DNA from: Chionoecetes opilio
Lineage: Eukaryota > Arthropoda > Malacostraca > Decapoda > Majidae
DNA: 64,000 nucleotides
Direction: 5' to 3'
Assembly (NCBI GenBank): GCA_016584305.1
Contig: JACEEZ010004848.1
Coordinates: 162,501 to 226,500 of the forward strand
This document shows, piece after piece, positions 1 through 11,093 of this stretch (the first letter of the stretch is position 1; the number at the start of each line of letters is the position of its first letter). Made by a program: the position numbers and the translations under genes. A model generated the notes under the pieces. The model was given only the letters and a program-made list of their open reading frames with translations, searched no databases and was not told the origin of the DNA.

Positions 1-735
1 AGTGTCCGCACCTCCCGCCAGGTGGCAACATGGTCAGTGGTCGTATTGTTTACATTTATTTGGGCACAAGAAGCACTCACGGTTCACCTGCACCGCTTCT
101 GTCAGTCCCCTGACCCCCACTGCCCCTGGTGCAGGAACGTCTCTGAGACTATTGAACACTTTATGCTGCAGTGTCCACGCTTCCACTCCCACCATGTAGT
201 GCTACGCTCTCAACTCCTCACCCTGAACGTCGCCACTTTGACCAGCCCACCCTGCTGGCGAAGGCGGGCGTCCACCCAGGTGGCAGCATGGTCAGCGGTC
301 GTATTGTTTACATTTGGGCACAAGAAACACTCACGGTTCACCTGCACCGCCTCCGTTAGTTCCCTGACCCCCACTGCCCCTGGTGCAGGAACGTCTCCGA
401 GATTATTGAACACTTTCTGTTGCCTCCCGCCAGGTGGCAGCATGCTCAGCGGTCGTATTGTTTACATTTGGACACACGACACTCACGGTTCACCTGCACT
501 GCTTCCGTTAGTCCCCTGACCCCCACTGCCCCTGGTGCAGGAACGTCTCTTGAGACTATTGAACACTTTCTTCTGCCTCCCACCAGGTGGCAGCATGCTC
601 AGCGGTCGTATTGTTTACATTTGGACACACGACACTCACGGTTCACCTGCATTGCCTCCGTTAGTCCCCTGACCCCCACTGCCCCTGGTGCAGGAACGTC
701 TCTTGAGACTATTGAACACTTTCTTCTGCCTCCTA
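1..735 (+). pseudogene. Tandemly duplicated LINE C-terminal fragment
   Basis: Remnant of a non-LTR retrotransposon ORF2 C-terminus. The reading frame from 22 holds a C-x2-C-x8-H-x4-C zinc knuckle (CPWC followed by EHFMLQC), the RVT-associated knuckle found at the end of LINE reverse transcriptases. The block is repeated: a CAGCATG landmark recurs at about 26, 284, 438 and 591, giving one spacing near 258 bp and two near 154 bp, so the shorter units are internally deleted copies. Frames are shifted between units, so no protein is expected. The same fragment occurs once, inverted, at 18618-18995. The copy is cut by the window start. Confidence 0.65.
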
Positions 736-822
736 GGACTGTTGCGATTCCCGGACTTTTGCGGTTCCCGGACCAGTGCTCCCCCCTATTAGTCCGGGAA
801 AACGACGGTTGTATGTACATGT
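736..822. repeat. Terminal segment of a Tigger-like repeat
   Basis: This stretch ends in TTAGTCCGGGAAAACGACGG followed by TTGTATGTA. Closely related sequence lies beside the same LINE fragment at 18163-18215 (inverted) and at 19095-19130. The recurring TIR-like end next to the same LINE piece suggests one composite family. The family assignment (TA-flanked, Tigger-like) is inference. Confidence 0.35.
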
Positions 823-1364
823 ATGTGGTAATCTTAGTATCTAACAAAAGCAGGATGTGTGTGTGTGCCTGTGTGCCTCTACAGTCGCCTGTATTGTCTG
901 AGGCACTGCCACCTTTTGATGACATTATGCTGACGAAGTAAGCACGCATGCCGAGTAATGATGACGTGGATAGCCAGCCTGGTGGTGGAGACAACACAGT
1001 GATGGCCGCATATTGCAGTTGATAAACATCCTGGAATGTGAAAACAATTGTGTCTATGCATGTGTCATCACCACACGCCTGATTACCACTCACCAAAAGG
1101 AGAGACAATACAAGACTGTGTAAGTAATTGTGAACAATGAAACCTTTCCTATATAATACGCCGATAGGCCGGAAGGGGACAGAAGCCACCGGAGACACGA
1201 CCCAGGCACTCCTAGAAGGACTCCATGTGAGTCAGTGTGGCTACTCACACACCTGAGTGTGTGAATATTTGTCATGTAAATAATTGTTCAGGCCGTCAAT
1301 AAGACTTAAGCTTCCTTGGCCGTTTGTAAGAACCCGTGACTTTGTATTGTAACATAATCTCATA

Positions 1365-1632
<268 letters not shown>

Positions 1633-2390
1633 AGTATACTGTCTTACTTGATTCCTTGACACTTACTTAAAATACTTATACATTACTTAAATCAGCAAGC
1701 CTTACTTAAAACCGCTCGACCACTTGCTGTACTAGCACATTGACGTCTGCCTCTGAGCTGGGTAAATTACACCTGCCTTTCAAGATAGGCATTCACCTTG
1801 GCAATCACCCCTACAGGTCATTGACGCTGTATGTTAAATGGGTTGACCCCTGTTACCTAAAATAACAAGCAAGAAAAGGGTAACAAAGATGAGCTGGGCC
1901 GTGAGCCTGGACTGGGATGCGGACGATGACGCCCTGCTTCTGGATGAAGACGGGGACCTCACCGGTGAGATGGCTCGTCACCTTGAGTAATATTGATATG
2001 AACACGGGCCGCTCTGCCGCTTAGGTCACTGTTGTAATCTATTATTGTATTTATTTTTTGTAATTGTTATTTGCATTTTTCATGTATATTTTTCTTGCAA
2101 TGTTTTATGTGATCAATAAATATATGAACTGAACTGAAACCCGCTCTCACTCACACACCCTCACCCGCTGAGGGTGGACGCTTCTTCCCTGGCGTCCGTT
2201 TCAATCCACGTGTACATAACACTACTTCACAGTACTTGTACAATATTAATATACATACACTTAAACTGTGTACTATACTATCCCTGCATCATCGTCAATT
2301 AAGGAGGCAACTTGTCACCCACCGGGCACGTCCTCGAAGACCACGTGGTTGAAGTCCACCAGGTGTCTTGTTCCCGACCTCGTGCCACTC
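1633..2390 (+). other. Possible LINE 3' end; otherwise unassigned
   Basis: A 33-codon open frame starts at ATG 1890 (MSWAVSLDWDADDDALLL then DEDGDLTGEMARHLE) and stops near 1990. It is followed by a T-rich 3' UTR-like stretch, an AATAAA at about 2115 and a short ACTGA-type tail ending near 2140. That layout resembles a 5'-truncated LINE, but I cannot place the peptide in a family. I see nothing else in 1633-1880 or 2141-2390. Confidence 0.2.
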
Positions 2391-2663
2391 GCTACCTACC
2401 GTAGCTAACACTATAGTCGCCAGTCACTCGCCACTGCACTAATGTCGCCAGGCACAATATATTTAGAATTTTAGCATCACTAGTCTTTTATGTGTCACTG
2501 AAGAGGCATGCACAGTAGTTTATATTATGTACATCACACTACATGTCTTCAGTGGCACATAAAAGTCTGTAGTGATACTAGAATTCGTAATATATTGTGC
2601 CTGGCGACATTAGTGCAGTGGCAAGTGACTGGCGACTATAGTGTTATCTACGGTAACTACCTT
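2391..2663. mobile_element. Fold-back MITE, copy 1
   Basis: Two arms of about 105 bp are near-perfect reverse complements: 2393-2500 (TAACACTATAGTCGCCAGTC) and 2550-2661 (GACTGGCGACTATAGTGTTA), around a 50-bp loop. There is no coding capacity. A diverged second copy lies at 19320-19796. The target duplication is not clear because the symmetry continues into the flanks. Confidence 0.75.
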
Positions 2664-3009
2664 GGACTGATTACACCTCACCTGCACTCACACCCTCTAC
2701 AACTACACGCCATCATCTTCTATAACACAATGTTGCCCAGGTCTAACTACAAATTGTCTGGACTATTTCTGCCGGGGATGACCATGCCAGAAAATGACGT
2801 TGAAAATCTTGAAAAAAAACAATGCATACCCACAAATGTTCTTGTAAGTGTATGTTTACAAATATACGAGTATCACCGGCTCAGCTACTTTACCATGCTA
2901 TAGGCTCAAATATAAAATAAAGAACAATGATAATAAATAAAAAAAATAATAACAATGATAGAAAACACATACATTTCTTGTCCACAGGAAAGATAAAGTG
3001 ATACGTTAC
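2664..3009. other. No feature recognised
   Basis: AT-rich sequence. A 131-codon open frame (2508-2903) starts inside the fold-back element and has no recognisable motif, so I do not call it. Confidence 0.4.
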
Positions 3010-3144
3010 CTTGAGGGAAGGACAGAGGGCGGGGCAGTGACAGCCAGGCGTGGCAGGTGAACGTTCAACTCCTGCAGAGCCTCCTCCAGACTGTATGGTA
3101 CGGCGTCCTCCCTCCTCCTCCTCTTCATCCTCCCAGTCCCTTGG
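3010..3144 (-). CDS. Putative internal exon of an unrecognised minus-strand gene
   Basis: On the minus strand this 135-nt segment follows a good acceptor (CCCCCTGTGTAG) and ends in CAAG before GTAACG, a usable donor. Two frames are open throughout. The phase-0 frame reads PRDWEDEEEEEGGRR and ends CPALCPSLK. The phase-2 frame contains EDAVPYSLEEALQELNVHL, which looks more like a folded helix. Phase 0 would be compatible with the exon at 6673-6954. The segment is richer in GC than its flanks. It directly abuts the 26-bp minisatellite upstream on the minus strand. I do not recognise the gene, and the frame is undecided. Confidence 0.35.
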
Positions 3145-3171
3145 CTACACAGGGGGCAAGGTGTCAATGAC

Positions 3172-3790
3172 TGTGAGAGGAGCAATGCCGGGAGGGTGGT
3201 GGTGACAGTAATGCCGGGAGGGTGGTGGTGACAGTAATGCCGGGAGGGTGGTGGTGACAGTAATGCCGGGAGGGTGGTGGTGACAGTAATGCCGGGAGGG
3301 TGGTGGTGACAGTAATGCCGGGAGGGTGGTGGTGACAGTAATGCCGGGAGGGGTGGGGATGGTGGACAGTAATGCCGGGAGGGTGGTGGTGACAGTAATG
3401 CCGGGAGGGTGGTGGTGACAGTAATGCCGGGAGGGTGGTGGTGACAGTAATGCCGGGAGGGTGGTGGTGACAGTAATGCTGGGAGGGTGGTGGTGACAGT
3501 AATGCTGGGAGGGTGGTGATGACAGTAATGCCGGGAGGGTGGTGGTGACAGTAATGCTGGGAGGGTGGTGGTGACAGTAATGCTGGGAGGGTGGTGGTGA
3601 CAGTAATGCTGGGAGGGTGGTGGTGACAGTAATGCTGGGAGGGTGGTGATGACAGCAATGCCGGGAGGGTGGTGGTGACAGTAATGCTGGGAGGGTGGTG
3701 GTGACAGTAATGCCGGGAGGGTGGTGGTGACAGTAATGCCGGGAGGGTGGTGGTGAATGTAATGCTGGGAGGGTGGTGGTGACAGTACAC
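3172..3790. repeat. 26-bp minisatellite, about 23 copies
   Basis: Tandem units of GGGAGGGTGGTGGTGACAGT plus AATGCC. Variants (GCTGGG for GCCGGG, GTGATGAC for GTGGTGAC) are distributed among units, and one unit has an insertion near 3350. Three overlapping His/Pro/Thr/Leu-rich open frames on the minus strand come only from this array. Confidence 0.95.
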
Positions 3791-3936
3791 ACGAGGATGA
3801 GGATGGTGGTGCACAAAACCTGTCAGTTCTATTATTACTGCCTGGACACACACCTCAAATGAACATCGCACATGTCTCTTTATGACATATGTTCATAGCA
3901 ATGAACACTTTATTATCATTGAGTTGGAGTGGTCAG

Positions 3937-4125
3937 TTATAGCGTATTTTCGCGACCGCTCTGGCCCCGTCTGGACTGGGCTAGTCCCGGGCGGTCACTG
4001 TTTTTGCGAGGCAGTCTAGAACGGTTCAGCCCAGTCCAGTCTGGTCCGACCCATATAGCAGGACCACCTTGGACCAGTGTGGGGAGAACTGGCGCATGCG
4101 CTCTACAGTCAGCGGGGAAGGCGAC
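3937..4125. repeat. Short palindromic repeat, copy 1
   Basis: A segment starting GTATTTTCGCGACC folds back onto GGGCGGTCACTGTTTTTGCG. It resembles the palindrome at 4622-4706, which also starts GTATTTTCGCGACC. Together they flank the MITE at 4151-4418. They may be ends of one older element or two solo fold-backs. Confidence 0.4.
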
Positions 4126-4150
4126 CAGGAGCTTCTCGTGCTGCTGATAA

Positions 4151-4418
4151 AGCCCGGTTCCCACCTTCCCGCTTGTACGACCACCATACAACAACAATGA
4201 CGTCACCATCATCACCGCTTGAGTGGTATTTGTGGTAACTGGGCACAGTTGGCAACTCCGCTCGAGCGGACACCGCCGAGCGGGAGAGATGACTTGAATT
4301 TAACTTTGTACGGCGGCCGTACAGCGGTACGGCGGTGCGGTAGACTTTGTTGTGACGTCACTGTGACGTCGTTGTTGTTGTACGGCGGCCGTACAAGCGG
4401 GAAGGTGGGAACCGGGCT
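4151..4418. mobile_element. PIF/Harbinger-type MITE with TAA target duplication
   Basis: A complete 268-bp element. The left end is AGCCCGGTTCCCACCTTCCC and the right end is its reverse complement, GGGAAGGTGGGAACCGGGCT. Inverted repeats extend about 60 bp, including GACGTCAC motifs. It is flanked by TAA at 4148-4150 and TAA at 4419-4421. A 3-bp TWA-type duplication and a TIR of the GGNCNNGTTC type fit PIF/Harbinger. No transposase is encoded. Confidence 0.85.
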
Positions 4419-4621
4419 TAAGACATGAAACACCATAATGGCCGACCATAAGACTAAAGTATCACAGGCGTGGTAGTTGTAAAGTCTTCAGCACAGGTTA
4501 AAAGGCGGACGACAAAAAGGATATTGACAAGATGGACGCCTGCCGCCTCCACAGTTCAGTTCAGTACCGCCCACTCGATCCCCCAGCCAATAGGAACGAC
4601 GAATGGGACGGGGCCAGTCTC

Positions 4622-4706
4622 GATGTATTTTCGCGACCATCAGTCCACCCTGACCCGGTCCGGACTGGACTGAACCAGGGCGGTGAACGTCACGAAAATG
4701 CGCCAC
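4622..4706. repeat. Short palindromic repeat, copy 2
   Basis: GTATTTTCGCGACC at the left is mirrored by GGTGAACGTCACGAAAATGC at the right. The centre (GGTCCGGACTGGACTGAACC) is also self-complementary. Related to 3937-4125. Confidence 0.45.
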
Positions 4707-5287
4707 TAGTCTCCACTGGTTTTGTTCTCAGAAATTCATCCTCACTGCCACTGCCAGCCTTTGTGAGGGGGACCACTGGTATCATTATGGTGGCGATGCG
4801 AGGTATTTCTGCCTCTCCTCTGCTGGCAAACCAACAACAACATCTCATGTTTGTAGTTAAATGGCAAGTGTTTGTCTTGCTTGCTACCCTCCTTCAGATA
4901 GGACGGTCCACCTGGGAATTATTCTAGCTTTAAAGGGCATATAACTTCTGACATTCAGAAAAAAATGTTCCTTCAGTGTAGACAGTTCAAGCACAGGCAG
5001 TGTCAGGCAAGCCAGCGTGTCAAGGATGACGTTGCCTTCTGCTCTGCCATCAACAAGCTCATCTCTATAAAACAAGGCAAAAGTGTGCCAGCCTATTCAG
5101 ACATTGAAAACAAACCGTGGAAAGTTGTACATTGATATTTGAGGAGACTAAGGGAGAACATGCAACAAAAAATGTTATAAGAAGTGAGGCAGCAATGAGT
5201 GGGCGTGTCACCATAAAAACGCCCATAGCCCATTGTAATGGTCAAATAGCCTAGACAACCGCTGGCTAAGCGGGATATCAGTTTGGT
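4707..5287. other. No feature recognised
   Basis: I find no domain, RNA gene or clear repeat boundary here. A 131-codon open frame (4532-4927) lacks recognisable motifs and runs across repeat sequence. Confidence 0.4.
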
Positions 5288-5510
5288 CTACAGTAGTGGT
5301 ATCGTCCCCGACTGCATATTCCCGTTTTCTGGAAGAGTATGTCGCGTTTACTCTTGAACACGGGTTCGATCCCCGGGCCGAGCGGAACTAGATGGGCCGT
5401 TTCCTTAATACCCGAACCCCTGTCCACCCAGCAGTGAATGGGTACCGGGTGTTAGCCGGGGGTTTCTGACCCGCCTCCTGGGGTGGTGGCTTCCCCCAAC
5501 ACTAGAGGAG
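5288..5510 (+). repeat. tRNA-derived SINE-like segment
   Basis: A box-A-like TAGTGGTATCGTCCCCG at about 5293 is followed 50-60 bp later by a perfect B box within CACGGGTTCGATCCCCGGG (5360-5378). A non-tRNA body runs to a GGAGA-rich tail at 5503-5555. That order (A box, B box, body, simple tail) is the layout of a tRNA-derived SINE. A second B-box-like stretch (GGGTTCAAATCCCTC) at about 5826 suggests the family was interrupted by the element at 5590-5800. Only one good copy is visible. Confidence 0.4.
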
Positions 5511-5589
5511 AGGAGAGGAGGAGGAGGAAGAGGAGGAGAGGAGAGGAGAGGACCTACAAAGCGATCCTAAGTGAAAGAGGTCACAAAAA

Positions 5590-5800
5590 GAAGACGAAGT
5601 CAGGTTAGGTTACGTTAGTCCACGTTGGTCCTCTTACGGTTAGGTTAGATTTCCTGGACTTTTAATAGTAACTTTGTGTGGGAATCACAATGAGGGTATT
5701 TTTGAGACAATCCTATGGGTAGTTTCGGAGCTACAGCCAAGCGTCTTCACTCTGAAACCACATACTCCCATAGACTTGGGGAATATGCTCCCCGACTGTG
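5590..5800. repeat. Diverged copy of the 18226-18470 MITE
   Basis: Shares GTAACTTTGTGTGGGAATCA and a TAGTTTCGGAGCTACAGCC stretch with 18226-18470, and ends in GGGGAATATGCTCCCC. It has GGTTAGGTTA tracts upstream (5606-5650). The inverted repeats are poorly kept. Confidence 0.5.
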
Positions 5801-6099
5801 GAGGGGCGACGTCTGTAGGCGGGATGGGTTCAAATCCCTCTAAGGTCAATACTATATAATATTGGTAAAATAAGATTTATTCCTTGAATTATGATTGTTA
5901 CCCTGTCAGAGGTGAATTCATGCCTTTAGGCATGAATGAGATCTGGAATGAATTGCAGAATGTACTTCATACACTTACAACAGTGGATTTATAAAGATAC
6001 TTTGAATCATAGGAAGGAAACCCCCGCACAAAATACACAGCAGTCTCACAAACGGGGATTATATTGAGGGTAAGGTAAAGGTAAATATGGGGACATACG

Positions 6100-6369
6100 C
6101 TGTGCTGCACGTGGCCTCGGTGCTCATCTCCGTGGCATTAGCCTTCGAGCCTGTGGTGGGTGACAACCTGCTACCCCGGGACACAGGGCTAGGGTGACAT
6201 CCGATTTACCACAGTTACCTTCCTCAGGTTTCCCCAGGTACCCATTTATCAACCCCAAAAGGGAGGATGAACAGCTGAGTGGGATAGCCGTTGACTTGTC
6301 CTGACCCGGATTCGAACTAGGGCCCGCAAATTTGTAGCTAGGCGCACTAGCCACTACATCACAGAGGCG
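6100..6369 (-). repeat. tRNA-derived SINE, family B, copy 1
   Basis: Read on the minus strand, the head at about 6369 carries an A-box-like TAGTGGCTAGTGCG and a B box CTAGTTCGAATCCGGG about 40 bp later, followed by a body ending in CCACCACAGGCTC. A second copy in the same orientation is at 50813-51035. Both have degenerate CCCGGGGTA and CCCTGTGTCCCGG blocks. No poly-A tail is visible. Confidence 0.65.
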
Positions 6370-6672
6370 ACAGTGTTAAGGGAGATAGAGACAATTAGGG
6401 CCTAGAACGATTTGCTTAACACACAAATTCCTGCAACTTTTAGACAGCATCTCATAAGGATCTTTGTAATACAGTTTGAGTCTATGGCACACCAAGCTGT
6501 TCCTCTCCCATCACATATCAGGGGATCACTGGAACAATCTGAATGGAGCAGCCTGTGGCAACCTTGCTATCACAGTCACCCATAGAATGTTAATGCCCCA
6601 CTAACTCTCACTTAATTGGGTATTCTCATCAAAACACAGTGACCTTACATGGCCCTGTTTTTTACTCCTTAC
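6370..6672. other. No feature recognised (putative intron)
   Basis: Nothing recognised. If the adjacent minus-strand exons belong together, this is intron sequence. Confidence 0.35.
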
Positions 6673-6954
6673 CTTGTATTGGTACGGCAGGCCAGACAGA
6701 GGGACATTGCCAGGGTACTGGATGCCAGGGTTGTGGTGCGGAGAGACATGGAAAGCAGAGTCTGGGTTGTGTTCATAGCCGGTGTATGGTAGCATGGGTG
6801 TCTGGTAGGGTGATAAAGGGCCTTGATGTTGGAGCGCAGGTATGAAGTTTGGTAGTGTGGGGCCCAGGAAGGCTTGCTGGGGACTGTAGGGTAAGGGCCC
6901 TTCGATGGGGTAGTTCAGAGGTGCTTCAACAGGGTATGGCCAGACTTCTCCCTC
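6673..6954 (-). CDS. Putative internal exon encoding a Pro/Tyr-rich segment
   Basis: On the minus strand a strong acceptor (CTCTTTTCTCTGCAG) precedes 282 nt (94 codons, phase 0 to phase 0). These end ...CAATACAAG before GTAAGG, a near-consensus donor. The peptide begins EGEVWPYPVEAPLNYPIEG and contains YSPQQAFLGPTLPNF and LSPYQTPMLPYTGYEH. It is rich in Pro, Tyr and Asn and probably disordered. Its composition is unlike the AT-rich flanks, and the frame stays open past both splice sites only briefly. I do not recognise the gene. The exon at 3010-3144 is downstream in the same direction and can be joined in phase 0. Confidence 0.5.
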
Positions 6955-7032
6955 CTGCAGAGAAAAGAGGGTAGAATATAGTGGGTATAAGCCCACTCCA
7001 TTGTCCCCATTATTTCCTAGCATGTATATGTC

Positions 7033-7547
7033 CAGAGCTGGGCACTAAATACATTGAATGTATTTAAATACTAAATACTAAATACATGGGAGTAATGTAT
7101 TTAAATTCTAAATACATTTTACGAATGTATTTCAATACTAAATACTAAATACATCAATTGCATTTAAATAAATTTGTAAATACATTTTAAATACACACAT
7201 ATTTTAACATGTCCGAAAAAACTTGATTTCCTTAGAATTTTTTTCTTCAGGCCTAAATTTCCTTAAAATAAGGAAATTTCCTTGCAAGTGGAAACACTGG
7301 TTCACTGTAACATCAGGGTTGCCAGATAGGTGGGCGGGTTTATGGCCAAATTAACTGATAAAAAAGTATTTACATTTTCATATTATGAGTATTTAAATAC
7401 TACAATGTATTTAAATACTCATATATGTATTTAAATACTGTATTTAAATACATGATAACCAATGTATTTATAAATACATTTCTAAATACACAAATGTATT
7501 TAAATACGTATTTAAATACAAATGTATTTAAATACTGCCCAGCTCTG
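7033..7547. mobile_element. hAT-type MITE rich in AAATAC motifs
   Basis: Ends are CAGAGCTGGGCA (7033) and its reverse complement TGCCCAGCTCTG (to 7547). The interior is dominated by TGTATTTAAATAC-like units that make long self-complementary arms. CAGxGCTGGGCA is a typical hAT terminus. The flanking 8-mers match only in their last five bases, so the target duplication has decayed or the ends are off by a base. Confidence 0.6.
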
Positions 7548-8429
7548 ATGATGTCCATGTATAGAAGAAATCCAAGTTGCATGATGCGGACTTCAAAGGC
7601 AGAATATTTATTTCAATTTCTAACGGAACAGTTGAAGGCATAAAGTACTGATTAATGCCCGTTCATATCTCCACGACGCGCGTCAGCGACCGGTCACGAC
7701 TTGCTGAGTCATCCAGTCGGTGCCGACTGCAGCCAATTTTATTTTGGGGGGCTGAAGCTCCAAAATCAGCGTGGTTGGCTCGGGTTGCCGTAGTTAGGCG
7801 ACTAGTCGGCGACTATTCCGCGATTTTAGGCGATAATCGCGGACAGTCGCAGACTAAAACTAATTTAACCGCCAATATTGGGTTGTCTTCATATAACGAC
7901 AGTCGCCGACAGCCGCAGCACGACGGCAAGCACGGTTGCCGTCATGCGGCGACTGTTCCCAGCCGTGCTGCGACTGACACCGGATATGGCAAGCCTCTCC
8001 ACCAACCGTAGTCGGTGCGGTTAGCCGACGGTTTGCCGTAGTTAGGCGACTAATTGGCAACTAGTCTGCGATTGTCGGAAACTATAGGGGTATTTGAAAA
8101 TTTAAAAGTCAACTTTGAGTTGGCGTCATGCGGCAACATTTGCCGACAGTTGCAGCACGACGCAAACCCACGGTTGTCGTCATGCTGCAACTGTTCCCAG
8201 CCGTGCTGCAACTGACGCCGAGTGGCTGTAGATGTGGGCAGCGCTCTGGCCCATCCCCCACACCACTTTTCAACCTTTGCTTGTGTAGTGAAGTTCCACG
8301 CCACCGATGTCGGTCACACTGTTGTCCACACACTTGTCCACCTTGACTAGGCCACACATACTTATGTGCCTCCAAATATTAATAATTGAACACAAGAACT
8401 ACATGGTGATAACAATCACCAAGGCACTA

Positions 8430-8515
8430 AAGATACTGCGGAAGCAGTATAGCGCTAAAGATACTGCACTAAAGATACTGCGGAAGCAGTATAGCGCTAA
8501 AGATACTGCACTATA
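8430..8515. repeat. Short tandem hairpin repeat
   Basis: Two units of about 40 bp. Each contains ATACTGCGGAAGCAGTAT, a perfect short hairpin, and is followed by AGCGCTAAAGATACTGCACT. It lies inside the Harbinger-like element and has no known role. Confidence 0.7.
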
Positions 8516-8618
8516 GATACTGCTCTATTTATAGTGGATAATGATGACGACAATAATAATAAAAATATAAATAAATCTCAAAAATGTCCGCTTCTCCTCT
8601 CTCTCTCTCTCTCTTTCT

Positions 8619-8721
<103 letters not shown>

Positions 8722-9081
8722 ATCTCCGTCGGAAGGGAGACAGCGTGGGAAAGATTGATCTTTCCCACCCTAAAATAACACGTGCTCCAGTTGCAGCGAC
8801 TGGCCACAGCACGGCCCAGACTAGTCGCGGACCCTTCGGCGACGAGTCCCAGCAGGGAGCCGACTTTTTCCGTTACATTTTTGAGGCGCAGACCCGCCCC
8901 GAGTGTATAGAGCATGCACCACACAGTCGGGACCCACCGCGCGCCGCTTCACGACTCCCACGACCCGACGGCGACGGTCTGGGCCTGACGCCGACCCACA
9001 TGACGACCGGCGCCGACACAGCATGACTCAGCAAGTCGTGACTGGTCGCCGTCGAGTCGTGAAGATGTGAACGGGGCTTAA

Positions 9082-9830
9082 ACATCTCCACGACTCGCGT
9101 CAGCGACCGGTCACGACTTGCCGAGTCATCCAGTCGGTGCCGACGGCAGCCAATTCTGGGGGGGCAGAAGCTCCAAAGTCGGCGTGGTTGGCTCGGGTCG
9201 CTGCAGTTAGGCGACTAGTCCGCTATTGTCGGCGATAGTCGCGGACAGTCGCGCACTAAAACGAATTTAACCGCCAATATTGGGTTGCCGTCACATAACG
9301 ACAGTCATCGACAGTCGCAGCACGATGGCAAGCATGGTTGCCGTCGTGCGGCAACTGTTCCCAGCCGTGCTGCTTTTGACACCGGATATGACAAGCCTCT
9401 CCACCGACCGTAGTCGGCGCGGTTAGCCGACGGTTTGCCATAGTTAGGCGATGATCGGCGACTAGTCTACGATTGTCGGCGATAGTCGCAGACAGTCGCG
9501 GAAAAAAACGAATTTAACCACCAATATTGGATTGCCGTCATATATCGACATTCGCCGACTGTCGCAGCATGACAGCAACCACGGTTGCCGTCGTGCTGCA
9601 ACTGTTCCCAGCCGTGCTGCGACTGACATCGAGTGGTTGTAGATGTGGGCAGCACTCTGGCCCATCCCCCACACCACTTTTCAACCTTTGCTTGTGTAGT
9701 GAAGTTCCACGCCATTGATGTCGGTCACACTGTTGTCCACACACTTGCCCACCTTGACTAGGCCACACAGCATGACGTCGACACAGCATGACTCAGCAAG
9801 TCATGACTGGTCGCCGTCGAGTCGTTGGCT
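9082..9830. mobile_element. Harbinger-like element, copy 2, directly abutting copy 1
   Basis: Starts ACATCTCCACGACTCGCGTC immediately after the TAA at the right end of copy 1. It repeats the internal blocks (CCGCCAATATTGGGTTGCCG, CAACTGTTCCCAGCCGTGCT) and ends in ACTCAGCAAGTCATGACTGG at about 9790-9810. It lacks the outermost AGCCCCGTTC. Two copies head to tail suggest a tandem duplication or insertion into a sibling's end. Confidence 0.5.
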
Positions 9831-10440
9831 CGTGTTGCCGTAATTAGGTGACTAGTCGTCGACTATTCCGCGATTGTCGGCGATAGTCGTGGACTAAAAC
9901 TAATTTAACCGCCAATATTGGGTTGCCGTCACGTGCCGACAGTCGCCGACAGTCACAGCACAGTCAGTCTAAAAAAAATCCGCTGTTCCTCTCTCTCTCT
10001 CCGTCCCCGTCTTTCCCACGCTAAAATAACGGAAATTTCATGACGATTAGTTGCAGTACGGCCCCGACTGATCGGCGCCAGGCTCGGACCCTTCGGCGAC
10101 GAGTCCCAGCATGGAGCCAACTTTTCCGTTAAATTTTTTATTCGCAGACCAGCCCCGAGTGAATAGAGCATTAAATTTTTTAATTCCCTTATAGTTTGTG
10201 ACAATCGTCGACAATCGCAGACTAGTCGCCGATCAGTCGCCTAACTACGGCAAACCATCGGCTAACCGCGCCGACTACGGTCGGTGGAGGGGCTTGCTAT
10301 ATCCGATGACAGTCACAGCACGGCTGGGAATAGTCGCCGCATGACAGCAACCCAATATTGGCGGTTAAATTAGTTTTAGTCCGCGATGGGCCGCGACTAT
10401 CGCCAACAATCCCGGACTAGTCGCCGGCTAGTATAATATT
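9831..10440. repeat. Fragments of the same Harbinger-like family
   Basis: Contains further rearranged and partly inverted pieces: ACCGCCAATATTGGGTTGCC near 9910, and its inverse near 10355. A CT tract lies at 9990-10000. The order is scrambled and no ends can be defined. Confidence 0.5.
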
Positions 10441-11093
10441 TTCTCCTAATTCGTGAAGTACATTAGTATCTTTAAGAGAATAGGAAATTTGTAACCACGA
10501 AAGAAATGGAAAAGGATTAAATGCCAAACATAGTTCTTAAAGCAAGTGTCAATATTTCCTGAACCCTAACCCCTACATAGAATTCTGTTATTCTCTCTTG
10601 CAAATCAACTGAAAAACGAGCCCACGTATCCTCTCGCCTCCGAAGTGAAGTTAAGGAAGTATTTAGAGTAAGTGTGTGGTTTCCCCAAAGCCATAATTTT
10701 GGGGTGGTGGCAGTGATTAATAAATTGTAAATAAAGTTAATTCTCCCTCCCCCAATATTATTTTCTGAAATAAAACGACCTGGTAGTTAAATTCCACAAA
10801 ATTCCTTTGCCAGAAAACAAACAAAAACTTCAACCCCCGGCGCCACATGGCCAGTTATTCATTTTGTTTGTTATGTAATTAAATATATTTGGGGTAATCA
10901 TACTTCTTGACTTTTATTCGCCGCATTTTCAAGATTGGTAATATTAATTGATAACCACCTCGGCCCTGACACGCGACCACTCAGCCCTGTGAGGGAGTCT
11001 CAAGGCACAGATGTCAGTGTACACTACAGATTACACTACACTGGGTAACATACTGAGCAAAATAAAAAGCAGCTTAGAAGATGAGGTAATGGG
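10441..11093. other. No feature recognised
   Basis: AT-rich, with no domain, RNA or clear repeat seen. Confidence 0.4.

Noticed and set aside
3006..3871. Minus-strand frames of 223-281 codons rich in His, Pro and Thr
   Set aside because: They translate the 26-bp minisatellite. Only the short part at 3010-3144 has exon features.
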